Of a stretch of DNA of 64,000 nucleotides, positions 1 through 9,644 are shown in pieces; the stretch's first letter is position 1, and each line of letters opens with the position of its first letter. Under the pieces are notes generated by a model. That model had not been told where the DNA came from and made no database searches. It saw only the letters and a program-made list of their open reading frames with translations. The DNA comes from Paenibacillus cookii (lineage in GTDB: Bacteria; Bacillota; Bacilli; Paenibacillales; Paenibacillaceae): contig NZ_BORW01000007.1 in the NCBI RefSeq assembly GCF_018333375.1, positions 62,001 through 126,000 on the forward strand, given 5' to 3'. The translations under genes and the position numbers were made by a program.

Positions 1-607
<607 letters not shown>

Positions 608-727
608 TTAAAAGAACCCTTATGAAGAGCGGGTGTTTCAAGAGACCTCCGCCGTATTGCCGCCAGGCATGATCCCTTCAAACCCCCGCTCTCCGGCGGG
701 CGGTATGCATATGGTAATCGTGAATAA

Positions 728-1213
728 TTATACGTTTCCGCGAATCATCGCGGTGACACCCGTGCGGGAAAGCTCGCGGATGCCGTAAGGCTTCAACAGC
801 TCGATCATCGCGTCGATTTTGGTGGTGTCCCCCACCACCTGCACCATCAAATTATGGCTGCCGATATCGACGACCGAAGCCCGGAAGGTTTCGACCACGC
901 CCATGATTTCAGGGCGTTCCGACGGTTCGGCGTTTACCTTGATCAGGGCAAGTTCCCTTGCAACCATCGGATTGGAGCTCAGGTTGATCACTTTGATGAC
1001 GTCGATCAGCTTGTAAAGCTGCTTTTCGATCTGCTCCAAGGTATGTTCGTCGCCAATCGTTACGATGACCATGCGGGAGAGCCCCGGTTCTTCCGATTGC
1101 CCCACCGTGATGCTTTCGATATTGAATCCGCGTCTGCCGAAAAGTCCGGAAACTCTTTGCAATACGCCCGGCTGGTCATTGACTAGAACGGCAATGGTAT
1201 GTCTCGTACTCAT
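728..1213 (-). CDS. ilvN: Acetolactate synthase regulatory (small) subunit IlvN/IlvH
   Basis: This 161-residue protein is the regulatory subunit of acetohydroxyacid synthase. It starts with an ACT domain (HTIAVLVNDQPGVLQRVSGL, about residues 4-80) that binds valine for feedback inhibition. A second conserved half (EIMGVVETFRASVVDIG) activates the catalytic subunit. Length is typical of the short Bacillus-type small subunits. It starts only two bases after the ilvB stop codon, so the two subunits are probably translationally coupled and made in balance. ilvC follows 141 bases downstream. Family assignment is secure; the degree of valine sensitivity cannot be read from sequence. Confidence 0.97.
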   Translation of the reverse strand: MSTRHTIAVLVNDQPGVLQRVSGLFGRRGFNIESITVGQSEEPGLSRMVIVTIGDEHTLEQIEKQLYKLIDVIKVINLSSNPMVARELALIKVNAEPSERPEIMGVVETFRASVVDIGSHNLMVQVVGDTTKIDAMIELLKPYGIRELSRTGVTAMIRGNV

Positions 1214-1215
1214 AT

Positions 1216-2961
1216 TTATGCATCTCCCATCAGCATTTGATCAATGGTCGAGCCTTGAGTTACCATCGGATACACGTTTTCACCCTTGCTGACCACAAAC
1301 TCGACAACGACGGGTCCCGGCGTTTCAAGCGCTTCCGCCCAAGCTTGGCGGGCTTCTTCCTTGTTCGTCGCCCGGAGTCCCTTCACGCCGTATGCTTCAG
1401 CCAGTTTGACGAAATCCGGGCTTCCTTCCAGATCGATATGGCTGTAGCGGTTGTCGTATATCAATTCCTGCCACTGGCGAACCATGCCGAGCACCTGGTT
1501 GTTGATGATCACGATTTTGACCGGAATGTTGTTGATCGCGCAGATTGCCAGCTCCTGGGAGCACATCTGCATGCCGCCGTCTCCGTTGATCGAGATGACC
1601 AGGCGGTCCGGCTGGGCCATTTGGGCGCCGATCGCCGAAGGCAATCCGAAGCCCATCGTTCCGAGGCCGCCGGAGGTGATCATCGAACGCGGCTGGCTGA
1701 ATTTGTAATATTGGGCCGCCCACATTTGGTGCTGGCCGACGTCGGTCGTCACGATCGCTTCGCCTTTTGTCGTTTCGTTCAGCATTTCGATGACCCACTG
1801 CGGTTTCAGCACCGTGTCGGAATCCTGATAGCTGAAAGGCTTCTCCGCTTTGGACTCCCGGATCCACGCTCTCCATTCGTCCGCTTTGTCCGCGCGTTTC
1901 ACTTCCGAATTGAGCATTTCCAGAACGGTTTTGACGTCGCCGACGATCGGAATGTCCGTTGGAACGTTTTTCCCGATTTCCGCCGGGTCGATGTCGATGT
2001 GCACGATTTTGGCGTTCGGAGCGAACCCGTTCAGGTTGCCCGTTACCCGGTCATCGAAACGCGCCCCGATGTTGATCAGCAAATCCGACTTTTGGATCGC
2101 CATGTTCGACGTGTACGTTCCGTGCATGCCCGGCATCCCGGTCCAAAGCTCATGGCCGCTCGGGAAAGCGCCGAGTCCCAGAAGGGTCGTCGTGATCGGA
2201 ATTTCGGTCCGTTTGACGAATTCGTACAGCGCTTCATGGCCTCCGGAGTAAATGACGCCGCCTCCTGCAAGGATCAGCGGACGCTCCGCTTCGGCAATCG
2301 CCTGCACCAATTTGTCCAGCTGAAGTTTGTTCGGCACCATCCGCGGGTTGTAACCGCGAAGATTTACCGCGTTACTGCTGGGCTCAAACAAAGTCAGCGC
2401 TGCTGAAACATCCTTCGGAATGTCGATCAGGACCGGACCTTTGCGTCCCGTCGAAGCGATGTGGAAGGCTTCGTGGATAATCCGCGGCAGATCCTTGACG
2501 TCCCTGACCAGGTAACTGTGCTTCGTGATCGGCATCGTGATGCCGGTAATGTCCGCTTCCTGGAAGGCATCGGTTCCGATCAAGGACGTTGCCACGTTGC
2601 CGGTAATGACAACCAGAGGAACGGAATCCATATAAGCGGTGGCAATTCCTGTGACCAGATTCGTCGCCCCCGGTCCGGACGTTGCGATACATACGCCGAC
2701 CTTGCCGCTGGCCCTTGCATAACCGTCAGCCGCGTGGATCGCTCCCTGCTCATGACGAGTCAGCACATGTTTGAAATCCTCGTATCCATACATCGCATCG
2801 TAAATGTAAAGCACTGCCCCGCCTGGATATCCGAAAACACACTCGACGCCTTCAAGCAAAAGGCTGCGAAGCAATATTTCCGAGCCGGTAATGACTTCCG
2901 ACTTCATCCATTTCTCACGTAATTGTTCTGTAGACCGCACTTCAGGAATTTGCGCGCTCAT
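1216..2961 (-). CDS. ilvB: Acetolactate synthase catalytic (large) subunit IlvB
   Basis: This 581-residue thiamine diphosphate enzyme condenses two pyruvates to acetolactate, or pyruvate and 2-oxobutyrate to acetohydroxybutyrate. The N-terminal pyrimidine-binding domain carries VFGYPGGAVLYIYDAM and the catalytic glutamate region LTRHEQGAIHAADGYARASG. A central FAD-binding-type domain follows, then the C-terminal ThDP domain with the GDGGMQM and NNQVLGMVRQWQ motifs. The start at 2961 follows GAGGAGGAGG. It is the first gene of ilvB-ilvN-ilvC. A T-box leader and a good sigma-A promoter lie upstream, so expression should respond to uncharged tRNA, most likely leucyl-tRNA. About 280 bases of 5' untranslated sequence lie between the T-box terminator and the start codon. 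Confidence 0.97.
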   Translation of the reverse strand: MSAQIPEVRSTEQLREKWMKSEVITGSEILLRSLLLEGVECVFGYPGGAVLYIYDAMYGYEDFKHVLTRHEQGAIHAADGYARASGKVGVCIATSGPGATNLVTGIATAYMDSVPLVVITGNVATSLIGTDAFQEADITGITMPITKHSYLVRDVKDLPRIIHEAFHIASTGRKGPVLIDIPKDVSAALTLFEPSSNAVNLRGYNPRMVPNKLQLDKLVQAIAEAERPLILAGGGVIYSGGHEALYEFVKRTEIPITTTLLGLGAFPSGHELWTGMPGMHGTYTSNMAIQKSDLLINIGARFDDRVTGNLNGFAPNAKIVHIDIDPAEIGKNVPTDIPIVGDVKTVLEMLNSEVKRADKADEWRAWIRESKAEKPFSYQDSDTVLKPQWVIEMLNETTKGEAIVTTDVGQHQMWAAQYYKFSQPRSMITSGGLGTMGFGLPSAIGAQMAQPDRLVISINGDGGMQMCSQELAICAINNIPVKIVIINNQVLGMVRQWQELIYDNRYSHIDLEGSPDFVKLAEAYGVKGLRATNKEEARQAWAEALETPGPVVVEFVVSKGENVYPMVTQGSTIDQMLMGDA

Positions 2962-3241
2962 CAGTCATCCTCCTCCTCAAAATTTACATACATGTGACAT
3001 GAGTCAATTTCAAAACATCCTCGGCAGTTCAATGGCGACGATCTATAGATTCAAAACGTTGACTGGACTACACATCGTTTCATTGCTGCCTTTTGAACCT
3101 TATGAAATTGATTCGCATCTAAGAAAAACGTCTGTTCGACGTACTTTCACGAAAGAAAGGTTATGCGTGCCGGGAGGTTTGCCTTAGGATCTTCGGGCTG
3201 CCATTGCTTGGGTGCTCATTTCATTCCGATATCCGAAAAAC

Positions 3242-3565
3242 AAAAAAACCTTCCGCCCTCCACACAGAATTCCATCTGCGTGAGGGACGAAAGGTTGCGC
3301 TTCCGTGGTACCACCCATATTTGCCAAACATCTCGCGATGTCAGCCTCACCAGGTAACGGGATCGGGGCCATAACTTAAGCATCACCAGCCGTTCCCATA
3401 CCTTAAGTCCGTAACGTGGACCCTACGATTCTCCCTAATAGGCTTTAACGCGTTTCAGGAGAACAGCTCCGAGGTGAGCTCGTATAAAAGGGATTTTGGT
3501 GGAGGTTGCAGCAATTCCTCACACTCTCTGAGCAAAAGAGCCCTTTAAACTTCGTCCTCTTCATT
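3242..3565 (-). ncRNA. T-box leader RNA of the ilvBNC operon
   Basis: On the minus strand the conserved T-box sequence GGGTGGTACCACGG (3303-3316) pairs with the uncharged tRNA acceptor end. It lies just before a strong terminator hairpin (3248-3295) ending in a run of seven T. Upstream is a Stem I-like region (about 3440-3565) with the context GAG-CTC-ACC, whose CTC at 3476-3478 is the best specifier codon candidate and would select tRNA-Leu. This fits known ilv-leu operons of Bacillus, which use a Leu T-box. Mechanism: uncharged tRNA stabilises the antiterminator, so transcription of ilvBNC continues under starvation. The exact 5' boundary is estimated. Confidence 0.9.
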
Positions 3566-3600
3566 GCCGTTGCTTTATGTTCGTTAAAATGTTTAGACAC

Positions 3601-3630
3601 ATTATATGATCCCACGAACTTAAAAGTCAA
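3601..3630 (-). promoter_or_regulatory. Sigma-A promoter for ilvB T-box transcript
   Basis: On the minus strand TTGACT (3625-3630) and TATAAT (3601-3606) are separated by 18 bases. They stand about 40 bases before the estimated T-box 5' end, which is the expected geometry. Confidence 0.8.
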
Positions 3631-3753
3631 TACCCATATTTCTAAAAAAATGAAAAATCGCCCCCGGGAAGGAGCGTACACCGGATGTCGGCTTCACTCA
3701 TATGATGACATAAATTCATCTTCGAAGAAGCCCAGTTTGAAGGGAGGTCAGAC

Positions 3754-4200
3754 ATGATGATCCGCTATCGGAGACCGAAACAAGACGATGCGTTCATTAT
3801 GCGGTTAATCGATTCCCAGCTTGTCCCCATCTCGCATTTATCGCCGTCCCAGATCGAAACCGTCCGCAAAGAAATCCCAAAAAGACTCAGCCGCGGCATT
3901 ACCCTAATCGCCTGCCAACGCTATGAGGATGATCCGCTTGGATTCGTCCATTTCATATTGCACGGCAATCTGCTTTACATCGATATGCTGGCCGTCACAC
4001 CCGAATCGCAGCGCAAAAGATGGGGCAATATGCTGATGGTGCATGCCGAAAAATTTGCGGCGTCACGCGGGTGCACCCGGTCGAAAGTGATGGTCGATGC
4101 TGGTAACGCCAGCGGCTTATCTTTTTACCGAAAGCTAGGTTATGTTACGGTGCGTTATCACACGCTGAACCAATGCCATGAACTTGAAAAGAAGCTTTGA
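3754..4200 (+). CDS. GNAT-family N-acetyltransferase
   Basis: This 148-residue protein has the Gcn5-related acetyltransferase fold. It has an N-terminal beta-alpha region (IRYRRPKQDDAFIMRLI), a central strand LLYIDMLAVTPESQRKRWGNML in which the segment after VTPESQ corresponds to the acetyl-CoA pyrophosphate loop, and the C-terminal ASGLSFYRKLGYVTVRYH, a typical GNAT end where the tyrosine side chain helps catalysis. The usual Q/RxxGxG/A loop is present in modified form (QRKRWGN). GGGAGG stands six bases before the ATG at 3754; a second ATG follows immediately. The substrate cannot be inferred. It is a single gene between the divergent ilv leader and a convergent small gene. Confidence 0.85.
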   Translation: MMIRYRRPKQDDAFIMRLIDSQLVPISHLSPSQIETVRKEIPKRLSRGITLIACQRYEDDPLGFVHFILHGNLLYIDMLAVTPESQRKRWGNMLMVHAEKFAASRGCTRSKVMVDAGNASGLSFYRKLGYVTVRYHTLNQCHELEKKL

Positions 4201-4287
4201 CCGATCTAAGATCCTATCAAACAGAACCCTGCGGTCGTTCAAATCATGTTTGCACTTTTTTTAGTGCACTATTTTCTTGTTTCTCTT

Positions 4288-4617
4288 TTAGAAAAATCCG
4301 AACGCTCCAGGATATCCTGCCGGGTAACCTCCCGGATAAGGTCCGTATCCGTATCCCGGAACCCCGTAAGGTCCGTATCCATACCCTCCGCCGTAATATC
4401 CTGCATAAGGAGCCGTACCGATGGCCAAAAGATCGAACAATACAAGCGGAATGATCGCCTTTGTTTGCACTTTTTTACCTTTGCTCCGCCCGAGAATCAG
4501 ACGGTTTCCTGATATCCGAAGAAGCTTGCCTGTAACCAAGTTGCCGTCTTTTTTGACAGCCACTATATGTTGACCGATCAGCTTTTGCGCTTGTTTACGG
4601 GTAACAGTCTGCTGCAT
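4288..4617 (-). CDS. Small protein with Gly/Tyr/Pro-rich C-terminal tail, function unknown
   Basis: This 109-residue protein has two parts. Residues 1-60 are charged and hydrophobic (KQAQKLIGQHIVAVKKDGNL, then LRISGNRLILGRSKG), with a strand-turn-strand pattern that could form a small beta-barrel. Residues 70-109 are a low-complexity tail of repeated GYGPYG/GYPAGYP units with no lysine or acidic residues. GGAGGAGG precedes the start. Tails like this occur in spore-coat and cell-surface proteins of spore formers, but nothing here proves that location. I do not recognise the family. It stands alone between a convergent GNAT gene and the nucleoside transporter terminator. Confidence 0.7.
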   Translation of the reverse strand: MQQTVTRKQAQKLIGQHIVAVKKDGNLVTGKLLRISGNRLILGRSKGKKVQTKAIIPLVLFDLLAIGTAPYAGYYGGGYGYGPYGVPGYGYGPYPGGYPAGYPGAFGFF

Positions 4618-4734
4618 AAGATCCCTCCTCCAAATGTGTTCAATGGCAGTCTATTCCGCCTGCCCCCCCTCCGCTTGTTCCATAGCCCGGTATACCGTCA
4701 AGTTTGGTGCCTATTCCGCCGGAAATTCCGGCGC

Positions 4735-4768
4735 AAAAAGGCCGCATTCCATTGGAATGCAGCCTTTT
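4735..4768 (-). terminator. Terminator of the nucleoside ABC transporter operon
   Basis: The inverted repeat AAGGCTGCATTCC/GGAATGCGGCCTT has a short loop and ends in five T on the minus strand. It lies about 20 bases after the last permease gene. Confidence 0.85.
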
Positions 4769-4790
4769 GGTTTCACTTGCATATAACGTT

Positions 4791-5753
4791 TTACCGTTTC
4801 CCCGGATCGTACGGTTCCCCGAGCGAAGCCGGAGCGGAAGATCTTCCGACCGCGGCGACTAGCACGATAACCGTCAACACGTAAGGAAGCATGTAGATAA
4901 ATTCCTGAGGAATTTCCTTCGACCAAGCAAACAGCTGGAAGTAGTTCCCGATCGCTTGCGAAAAGCCAAAAAACACGGCGGCCCCAAAAGCGCCCAGCGG
5001 ATTCCACTTCCCGAAGATCATCGCGGCGATCGCGATAAAACCTTGGCCGGAAATCGTATTATGCGAAAACGTATTGGTCGTCGTCAACGTAACGGTCGCC
5101 CCGCCGAGCGCCGCCAAAACGCCGCTGACGATCACGCCGATGTAGCGCATCCGCAGCACTTTGACGCCAACGGTGTCCGCGGCGCTCGGATGTTCGCCGA
5201 CGGCGCGGAGACGCAGGCCGAACGATGTTTTGTACAGCACGTAAAATACGACCAGCACCAAAATGATTGCCAAATAGGTCGTGATATAGTTGTTGAACAG
5301 CCCTTCCCCGATAATCGGAATATCCGACAGCAGCGGAATCGGCACCTTCGCAAGCCCTTCCTTGAGCAGCGTCGTTTCGCCTGCCCCTTCAAACAAGAGC
5401 TTCACCATGTACAGCGTGCTTCCTGCAGCCAAAAAGTTAATGACGACGCCGCTGATGACCTGATCCGCCTTAAACGTGATCGAAGCGACGGCATGAATCA
5501 AGGAAGCGATGCCACCCATGACCAGCGCGGCCAAAATGCCGATATACGGCGAAGCTGCGCCCATGCCGGCATCCTCGGCATAAAACGACGCCACGCCGGC
5601 GGCAAACGCGCCAAAGGTCATAAAGCCTTCAATCCCGATGTTGATGACGCCGGAACGTTCAGAGAAGATGCCTCCCAATGCGGCAAAAATGAGCGCGGTA
5701 GAAAAAACAAGCGTCGTATTAATCAGCTGGCCAATTGTTGTCATCCAATCCAT
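4791..5753 (-). CDS. nupQ: BMP-type nucleoside ABC transporter permease (NupQ/YufQ-like)
   Basis: This 320-residue integral membrane protein belongs to the BPD_transp_2 permease family (RbsC/NupQ-like). Hydrophobic segments occur throughout, starting with INTTLVFSTALIFAALGGIF, and the family signature ERSGVINIGIEGFM lies near residue 31. The EAA-like cytoplasmic region is GVKVLRMRYIGVIVSG. It ends the four-gene operon: lipoprotein, ATPase, permease 1, permease 2. Its start directly adjoins the stop of the first permease. By homology with Bacillus nupNOPQ the complex probably imports purine nucleosides such as guanosine; substrate specificity is inferred from the family only. Confidence 0.88.
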   Translation of the reverse strand: MDWMTTIGQLINTTLVFSTALIFAALGGIFSERSGVINIGIEGFMTFGAFAAGVASFYAEDAGMGAASPYIGILAALVMGGIASLIHAVASITFKADQVISGVVINFLAAGSTLYMVKLLFEGAGETTLLKEGLAKVPIPLLSDIPIIGEGLFNNYITTYLAIILVLVVFYVLYKTSFGLRLRAVGEHPSAADTVGVKVLRMRYIGVIVSGVLAALGGATVTLTTTNTFSHNTISGQGFIAIAAMIFGKWNPLGAFGAAVFFGFSQAIGNYFQLFAWSKEIPQEFIYMLPYVLTVIVLVAAVGRSSAPASLGEPYDPGKR

Positions 5754-6836
5754 TTACAACACCTTCTCTTTCTTGCGCTTAAGATAGAAGGGCTTAAGAA
5801 CCCAGCGCACGATGCCCTGTGCGGCAATAAAGAATATGATCGAACCGATGACGATCCGGATGATTTCCGGCGGCACTTCCGCCCCGAAGCTCATGCCTGC
5901 CGAACCATATGTCAATATGCCGAACAACGATGCGGACAACAAAATGCCGAATGGATGGTTTAATCCGATCAATGCGACGGCAATGCCGTCAAAACCGATT
6001 CCCGGGGATCCGGTGAAAATCGCTTGATAGTGGAATACGCCCAATACCTGGAACGCTCCGCCCAAACCGGCAAACACGCCGCTGATAAACATCGCTTTGA
6101 CGATATTCTTTTTTACGCTCATGCCCGCATATTGGGCAGCATGCCCGTTATGGCCGACGGCCCGGAGCTCGTATCCTTGCTTGCTTTTCCACATATAGAT
6201 AAAAAAGAATACGGCTGCCAAAATGGCGATGATCGTGCCCCAATGCATGCGCGCATTGTCGAAAGCCGTAGACAACCAGCCGATGGAAATGGATGCGGTA
6301 TCCTTAATTTCCTCGGATCGTTGCTGGCCTTTTTCGAGAAGGAAGTTACGCACGATGTAGTTGCTGAAGTACAGCGCCGTCCAGTTCAGCATGATGGAAA
6401 TAATAACCTCGTTGACGCCGCGTTTCGCTTTCAAGTAGCCGGTAATGCCGGCCCAAATGCCGCCGGCAAGGCCGCCTGCAATGATGGCTACAAGCGCATG
6501 CACGACGATCGGCAAACCCGACAGCTTAATGCCTACCGCCGTGGCAGCCGTCATGCCGACGATGTATTGCCCTTCGGCGCCGATATTAAACAGGCCTGCC
6601 CGGAATGCAAACGCGACGGCAAGCCCCGTCATGATCAACGGCGTGATTTCGCGGATCGTTTCCCCGAAATCATAAACGTTGCCAAAAACGGTCTTAAACA
6701 GGGAACCGTATGCGAGCAGCGGATCATAACCGCCGATCAGCATAATGATCGCCCCGACGATAAGGCCCATAACGACGGCTACAAGCGGCACCAGGAGGCT
6801 GTTCACGGAAAAAATCTTAAACAATTTGCTCATCAT
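5754..6836 (-). CDS. nupP: BMP-type nucleoside ABC transporter permease (NupP/YufP-like)
   Basis: This 360-residue membrane permease is of the BPD_transp_2 family. The N-terminus is a membrane anchor (VNSLLVPLVAVVMGLIVGAI), followed by TGLAVAFAFRAGLFNIGAEG, which holds the family GLFNIG signature, and about eight further hydrophobic helices. It pairs with the following permease to form the heterodimeric channel. Its ATG overlaps the stop codon of the ATPase gene by four bases (ATGA), so translation is probably coupled. Together with the ATPase and lipoprotein genes it forms a complete importer of the guanosine/nucleoside type. Confidence 0.88.
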   Translation of the reverse strand: MMSKLFKIFSVNSLLVPLVAVVMGLIVGAIIMLIGGYDPLLAYGSLFKTVFGNVYDFGETIREITPLIMTGLAVAFAFRAGLFNIGAEGQYIVGMTAATAVGIKLSGLPIVVHALVAIIAGGLAGGIWAGITGYLKAKRGVNEVIISIMLNWTALYFSNYIVRNFLLEKGQQRSEEIKDTASISIGWLSTAFDNARMHWGTIIAILAAVFFFIYMWKSKQGYELRAVGHNGHAAQYAGMSVKKNIVKAMFISGVFAGLGGAFQVLGVFHYQAIFTGSPGIGFDGIAVALIGLNHPFGILLSASLFGILTYGSAGMSFGAEVPPEIIRIVIGSIIFFIAAQGIVRWVLKPFYLKRKKEKVL

Positions 6837-8368
6837 GCTTTACCCCCCGATTTCTTGCTGCCCGCCATCATGAGACCCAGCTCCTGATCGTTGGTTTCCT
6901 CAGGCAATACCTCGCCCACGATTTGCCCTTCGTAGATGACGGCAATCCGGTCGGAAACGTTCATGATTTCATCCAGCTCGAAAGAGATCAACAATACGGC
7001 TTTGCCTTGGTCGCGCTGGGCAACCAGCTGCTTTTGCACGAATTCGATCGCGCCCACGTCCAGACCGCGGGTCGGCTGGGCAGCAATCAGCAGGTCCGGA
7101 TTTTTGTCTATTTCCCGGGCTATAATCGCTTTTTGCTGGTTACCGCCCGACAAGGAACGGGCTTTCGTCTCGATGCTCGGCGTTCTGACGTCAAACGCCT
7201 CGATCAGCCGTTTCGCCTGCTTGTCGATTTCCTTTTTGCTCAAAAAGCCCGCTTTGTTATACGGCGGCTTGTAATACGTCTCCAACACCATGTTTTCGCT
7301 CATCGAAAAATCAAGGACAAGCCCGTGTTTATGGCGGTCCTCCGGAATATGGGACACGCCGCTTTCCGTAATGAAGCGCGGACTTTTGTTCGTGATGTCC
7401 TTGCCGTTGAGCATAATGATGCCGCTGTCGACCTGGCACAGCCCGGTGATCGCTTCGATCAGCTCGCTTTGTCCGTTGCCGTCGACGCCGGCAATCCCGA
7501 GGATTTCACCCGCACGAACGTTCAAATTCAAGCCGTTCAGCACGGAAACGCCCTCTTTGTTTTTCATCGTCAAATTTTGCACTTCGAGAACGTTTTGCTT
7601 CGGCGAAGCCGGCTTTTTGTCCACTTTAAAAGAAACGCTCCGTCCGACCATTTTCTCCGCCAGCTCATTCGGATTCGTCTCCGAGGTTTTGACGGTATCA
7701 ATGACCTTGCCGCGTCGAATAATGGTCACATTATCGGAAATCTGCATGATTTCTTTCAATTTATGCGTAATGAGAATAATCGATTTTCCCTCTTCGACGA
7801 GACGTTTCATGATCCCCATCAGATCGTTGATCTCTTGCGGGGTTAAAACGGCGGTAGGCTCGTCAAAAATAAGGATATCCGCACCGCGGTAAAGCGTCTT
7901 CAAAATTTCGACGCGCTGCTGCATCCCGACGGAAATATCTTGGATTTTGGCATGCGGATTTACCTTCAGCCCGTATTGATCCGACAGCTTCTGGATCTTG
8001 GCGACCGAAGTTTTGTAGTCCAGCTGGATCCCCATTTTTTTCGGTTCCATGCCCAGCACGATATTTTCGGTTACGGTAAACGGCTGGACGAGCTTAAAGT
8101 GCTGATGCACCATCCCGATCCCGAGTTCGATCGCTTTGTTCGGGCTATCGATAATGACTGGTTTGCCGTTTACTTCGATGCTTCCTTCGTCCGGCTGGTA
8201 CAATCCGAAAACGATATTCATGAGCGTGGACTTGCCCGCGCCATTTTCGCCGAGCAATGCATGAATTTCTCCCTTATGCAGCTTTAAGCTGATAGAGTCG
8301 TTGGCAACTATGCCGGGAAAGCGTTTGGTTATTTGCTTCAACTCAACGACAGGGGTCGCTGCACCCAT
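6833..8368 (-). CDS. nupO: Nucleoside ABC transporter ATPase with two nucleotide-binding domains (NupO/YufO-like)
   Basis: This protein of about 511 residues has two tandem ABC domains, as in sugar/nucleoside importers of the RbsA class. Domain 1 has Walker A GENGAGKST, the signature segment ISVGMQQRVEILK and Walker B ILIFDEPTAVL. Domain 2 has the degenerate Walker A-like GVDGNGQSE, signature LSGGNQQK and the LIAAQPTRGLD segment where Walker B would be. This asymmetry is normal for the family. I place the start at 8368 because AAAGGGTGATC precedes that ATG, while the in-frame ATG at 8386 has no ribosome binding site. The stop overlaps the next permease start. Confidence 0.9.
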   Translation of the reverse strand: MGAATPVVELKQITKRFPGIVANDSISLKLHKGEIHALLGENGAGKSTLMNIVFGLYQPDEGSIEVNGKPVIIDSPNKAIELGIGMVHQHFKLVQPFTVTENIVLGMEPKKMGIQLDYKTSVAKIQKLSDQYGLKVNPHAKIQDISVGMQQRVEILKTLYRGADILIFDEPTAVLTPQEINDLMGIMKRLVEEGKSIILITHKLKEIMQISDNVTIIRRGKVIDTVKTSETNPNELAEKMVGRSVSFKVDKKPASPKQNVLEVQNLTMKNKEGVSVLNGLNLNVRAGEILGIAGVDGNGQSELIEAITGLCQVDSGIIMLNGKDITNKSPRFITESGVSHIPEDRHKHGLVLDFSMSENMVLETYYKPPYNKAGFLSKKEIDKQAKRLIEAFDVRTPSIETKARSLSGGNQQKAIIAREIDKNPDLLIAAQPTRGLDVGAIEFVQKQLVAQRDQGKAVLLISFELDEIMNVSDRIAVIYEGQIVGEVLPEETNDQELGLMMAGSKKSGGKA

Positions 8369-8400
8369 GAGATCACCCTTTATCATGATTTGGTTTCAGG

Positions 8401-8438
8401 CAAAAAGCAAAGAAAAGGCCAGTTATACAACCAGCCTT
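8401..8438 (-). terminator. Intergenic hairpin with T-rich tail between lipoprotein and ATPase genes
   Basis: An 8-bp stem AAGGCTGG/CTGGCCTT (two G-U pairs) is followed on the minus strand by TTTTCTTTGCTTTTT. It probably terminates part of the transcripts, so that the binding lipoprotein is made in excess over the membrane subunits. Confidence 0.6.
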
Positions 8439-8484
8439 GTCGTTTCGCAACTTTGGATCCGTTAGATGATAAGCTCAGGCAGTA

Positions 8485-9519
8485 TTATTCTTCAGGGACT
8501 TTGATTTCCCCGCTGATGATTTTCTCTTTGAACTCGTCAACGGCTTTCAGTACGTCTGCAGGAACGTTTTTGCTGGAAGTGTCCGCAAGACCTACGCCGT
8601 TTTCTTTCAAGCCGAGAACCTCGGAGCCGCCTTTAAATTGACCGTCGATCACTTCTCTTGTGACTTTGTCGACAGCCGTCGTTACGCCTTTAACCATCGA
8701 AGTCAACGTTACGTCATCTCCGAATTCAAGGGATTGGTCTTTGTCGACGCCGATGACCCAAACTTTGCTGCCGCCGGCTTTGTTGCGGGCGATCGCTTCG
8801 TTGAACACGCCGGTACCCGTAGCGCCGGATGCATGGAAAATAATGTCTACGCCGTCGTTGTACATCGTTGCTGCCGCTGCTTTACCTTGGTCAGGTTTGT
8901 CGAAAGCGCCTGTATAGTTGATTTTGACTTCGACATTAGGGTTCGCAGCTTTGACGCCGGCTTTGAAACCAGCTTCAAAACGTTTGATGACAGGAATTTC
9001 GGAGCCGCCTACGAAGCCGACTTTGCCTGTTTTCGTCATTTTGCCTGCAACGACGCCCACGAGGAATGCGCCTTCGTTTTCGGCAAACGTGATGGAACGA
9101 ACGTTAGGGGAATCGACAGTAGCATCAATGATTGCCAAATGCGCGTCAGGGTTTTGGTCCGCCACGGTTTTCATGTCTTGGCCGAGGTCGAAACCGATGC
9201 CCCAAGTCAGATCGTATTTGCCTTTAACGTATTTATTCAGATTCGTCACGTAATCTTCTTTGGATTTACTTTGCAAGTACTGAGCTTCGATGCCTTTGTC
9301 TTTTTTCAAAGCATCGAGAGCTTCCCAAGCGGATTCGTTAAACGATTTGTCGTTTACCCCGCCCACGTCGGTAACCAGGCCGACTTTGATGCTCGACTTC
9401 GCGTCGCCTGCAGGCTCGCTGCCGGTTGCGCCTGTCTCTTCTTTCTTTTTGCCGCAGCCAGCGAGTACCACTGAAAATGCGAGCAGCATGATCAGCGACA
9501 ACTTGAACATTTTCTTCAT
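8485..9519 (-). CDS. nupN: BMP-family nucleoside-binding lipoprotein
   Basis: This 344-residue lipoprotein is the extracellular ligand-binding component of the nucleoside importer. Residues 1-22 form a signal peptide with lipobox LAGC (SVVLAGCGKKKEE), so Cys21 is lipidated and the protein is anchored to the outer face of the membrane. The mature part matches the BMP/PnrA family (KVGLVTDVGGVNDKSFNESA), with the typical GFDLGQDMKTVADQNPD and HASGATGTGVFNEA segments that line the nucleoside pocket. AGGGGGA precedes the start. It is the first gene of the operon and is separated from the ATPase by a probable attenuating hairpin. Confidence 0.93.
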   Translation of the reverse strand: MKKMFKLSLIMLLAFSVVLAGCGKKKEETGATGSEPAGDAKSSIKVGLVTDVGGVNDKSFNESAWEALDALKKDKGIEAQYLQSKSKEDYVTNLNKYVKGKYDLTWGIGFDLGQDMKTVADQNPDAHLAIIDATVDSPNVRSITFAENEGAFLVGVVAGKMTKTGKVGFVGGSEIPVIKRFEAGFKAGVKAANPNVEVKINYTGAFDKPDQGKAAAATMYNDGVDIIFHASGATGTGVFNEAIARNKAGGSKVWVIGVDKDQSLEFGDDVTLTSMVKGVTTAVDKVTREVIDGQFKGGSEVLGLKENGVGLADTSSKNVPADVLKAVDEFKEKIISGEIKVPEE

Positions 9520-9644
9520 TGCTGTATGTCCCCCTAAAAATTTTTTTGTCCTATCATTTGCGCAAGATCCCTTCTACCAATTAATTTACCACCTATCAAT
9601 TAGAAATAGAGAGCTTGTTTCAAACGTGGACATTTTACATTCAG

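Noticed and set aside
4240-4275. Terminator TGCAC-T7-GTGCA after the GNAT gene
   Set aside because: The T run forms the loop, not the tail, and the stem is only five pairs.
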